Source: Clostridium sp. CAG:967
Lineage (GTDB): Bacteria > Cyanobacteriota > Vampirovibrionia > Gastranaerophilales > Gastranaerophilaceae
DNA length: 40,630 nt
Assembly (NCBI GenBank): GCA_000433095.1
Contig: HF991477.1
Coordinates: 52,999-93,628, forward strand
Reading direction: 5' to 3'
Numbering within the stretch: the stretch's first letter is position 1; the number at the start of each line of letters is the position of its first letter. Both the position numbers and the translations under genes were made by a program. Under the pieces are notes generated by a model. The model saw nothing but the letters and a program-made list of their open reading frames with translations, searched no databases and was not told where the DNA came from. Positions 39,273 to 40,630 of the stretch are shown in pieces.

Positions 39273-40630
39273 TTAATTAACTAAAGTTTCTTCTATTGCA
39301 TCCGCAACACATTTCATATATTTCTTCTGGTCATAAGCTGATAACAGTGAATTAGTAATATCTTCATTTGCAATATTACCTATTTCCAGAAGCGATGATG
39401 AAATACCTTTTGTTGCATTATTTACATATAAATTGTCTTGTTCAACTTTCGGGGTAAGCTGCGGGAAGCCTTTTTTCAAATGTTTATTGATATTATCCGA
39501 AAGTTTTTTATCAATACCTTTTGTATATCTTACGGTACACTTTTTATCGTTGGGATTTTCTTTTACGGATTCCACGTGAACCGATAGAAACAGCATATCT
39601 GATTTATTGCTGTCTTTAATAACTTCACGCACATCATCAGCACCTTTTTTGCCTGCAAGCATGTTTTCAAGATACTGCTGTTTTGCCATACCTCCGTTTC
39701 TTACAGCTCCCGAAACAAAAATAACTGTAGCTCCCCTGCTTCTTAAATCATCGGATAACTTGTCAACAAAGCTTTTTGCAACACGCCATTCTTCAATAGG
39801 CATTTCTTTACCTTCGGCATTCTTAACTGATAGAACAGTTCCGGGATCAAAACTGCCGTTGCTTTGCTGATAGCCTCCATGACCAGAGTTTAATATAACG
39901 ACTTTTTTATCCAAATTTCCTCTGCCTGTTGGCAGTTGAAGCTCTGTCACTGCTTCAATCTTTTTGGTTTCGGTATTATAATTTGGCAGCGGTCTTACAA
40001 TATAAGGATTATCTACCTTACTAAAACCTTTATCTTTTTTAGCACTATTTATCGCCCATTTTCTAAGCTGACCTGCCGTTGCATAATTTCCGTCAGAGCC
40101 TTTTATTATAGTTAAGGTATTTGATGTAATATCTTTACTGTTTCCGCCATTTGTACTTTCTAAAATTTCAGCAGAAATAGATGACGAACCGTTATTTTTA
40201 TTAGATTTTGATGAGTTGTTTTCAATCATCTCTGAAATCATTGCATCCATATTTTCAGTATCAACCATACCTTTGTACCATGGTTTACCAAATTCTTTTT
40301 CAAGCTCAGCTTTAAATTCCTGTCTTTTTTGAGGGTTAGAATTTTTAGTTTGTTTTGCAAGATTATCATAAACTGTCATTACAGCATCTTTTCTTAATTC
40401 GGAAGAACTTTTAATTTCCGAGCATATAGCATTAATAAGCGTTTCATCATTTTTGGGAAGTGTTTCGTATTCCTGTATAACTTCTTTTACATTTTTATCA
40501 TTGATTTTTAAAAACGCTGCGGCAAAATCTTCTTTTCCGACAGCCCCTATATTATTAGAAACAGCATCTCTGATTTGTTCTGCGATTTCTTTAGGGGTAA
40601 CCTCTTTTTGCTGAATCGCAGATTTAGCCG
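39273..40630 (-). CDS. N-acetylmuramoyl-L-alanine amidase, N-terminus beyond the window
   Basis: The amidase_3 domain occupies the last 240 or so residues: the zinc His in VVILNSGHGGYQQS, EWRVAKSFVDKL, the second His in LFLSVHVES and the catalytic Glu in SSLLEIGNIANEDI. It removes stem peptides from peptidoglycan. An ATG lies at 40379, but it has no ribosome site and the same frame stays open with protein-like helical sequence up to the right edge (for example EVIQEYETLPKNDE), so the gene very probably begins outside. Between the helical N-part and the enzyme lies a Ser/Asn-rich linker. Followed by the LysM-lysozyme gene. Confidence 0.85.
   Translation of the reverse strand, partial: AKSAIQQKEVTPKEIAEQIRDAVSNNIGAVGKEDFAAAFLKINDKNVKEVIQEYETLPKNDETLINAICSEIKSSSELRKDAVMTVYDNLAKQTKNSNPQKRQEFKAELEKEFGKPWYKGMVDTENMDAMISEMIENNSSKSNKNNGSSSISAEILESTNGGNSKDITSNTLTIIKGSDGNYATAGQLRKWAINSAKKDKGFSKVDNPYIVRPLPNYNTETKKIEAVTELQLPTGRGNLDKKVVILNSGHGGYQQSNGSFDPGTVLSVKNAEGKEMPIEEWRVAKSFVDKLSDDLRSRGATVIFVSGAVRNGGMAKQQYLENMLAGKKGADDVREVIKDSNKSDMLFLSVHVESVKENPNDKKCTVRYTKGIDKKLSDNINKHLKKGFPQLTPKVEQDNLYVNNATKGISSSLLEIGNIANEDITNSLLSAYDQKKYMKCVADAIEETLVN

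Noticed and set aside
1..40630. CRISPR array, prophage, transposon or diversity-generating retroelement
   Set aside because: No spaced short repeats, integrase, transposase, reverse transcriptase or phage structural genes were found; the lysozyme and amidase alone do not make a prophage.

Overview
The window is AT-rich, gene-dense bacterial chromosome with about 37 protein genes and no rRNA, tRNA, CRISPR array, integrase or transposase that I could see. The gene mix fits a Gram-negative-type relative of cyanobacteria, most likely a gut Melainabacteria/Vampirovibrionia (Gastranaerophilales-like) genome. The reasons are two prepilins with the FTLAEVLxTLGIIGVV signature, a KdsC-type phosphatase (LPS), a VKOR-DsbA fusion of the cyanobacterial kind, SepF beside YggS, and many TPR proteins. 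This placement is inference; no marker RNA is present.

Layout. 1-3403 (minus): apparent operon kdsC-like > TPR protein > lysC > membrane protein, the last cut by the left edge. 3452-7659 (plus): sensor kinase, prepilin interrupted at a C10 tract, comF, a small unknown gene and a radical SAM gene. 7660-10098 (minus): pilMN fusion and pilO. 10210-12949 (plus): nadA, rlmB and an RpoD-type sigma factor. 13010-19077 (minus): ispH-rpsA and two large unknown proteins. 19333-20292: fructose-bisphosphate aldolase. 20345-25968 (minus): a LysM protein, ftsZ, nadK, a second prepilin, sepF and yggS. 26293-27762: TPR-glycosyltransferase. 27774-28646: orphan DNA methyltransferase. 28768-31555: PiT-like transporter and mutL. 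31595-36114 (minus): DAHP synthase, two TPR genes, queH and VKOR-DsbA. 36294-37992: an MshEN-like protein and asparaginase. 37976-40630 (minus): a LysM-lysozyme and an amidase that runs off the right edge.

The most interesting signal is the 14-mer GCCCCCCCCCCGAA. It occurs three times, always with exactly ten C and always in this orientation on the plus strand, in otherwise AT-rich DNA. One copy lies inside the leader of a prepilin gene, which is out of frame with 10 C and would be restored by 11 or 8. One lies inside the coding frame of a LysM envelope protein, which is intact with 10 C. One lies in a start-codon-bearing leader upstream of the second prepilin, and 11 C would fuse that leader in frame to the prepilin. 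This looks like a small set of phase-variable (contingency) loci for surface proteins, built on one shared tract. An assembly or base-calling artefact must be excluded.

How the genes may work together: PilMN, PilO and the two Cys-containing prepilins belong to type IV pilus or pseudopilus assembly, and VKOR-DsbA could oxidise those cysteines outside the cytoplasm. FtsZ, SepF, the LysM proteins, lysozyme and amidase concern division and the cell wall. The rest is central metabolism (NAD, aromatic amino acids, lysine/threonine, isoprenoids, queuosine) and information processing (sigma factor, S1, RlmB, MutL).
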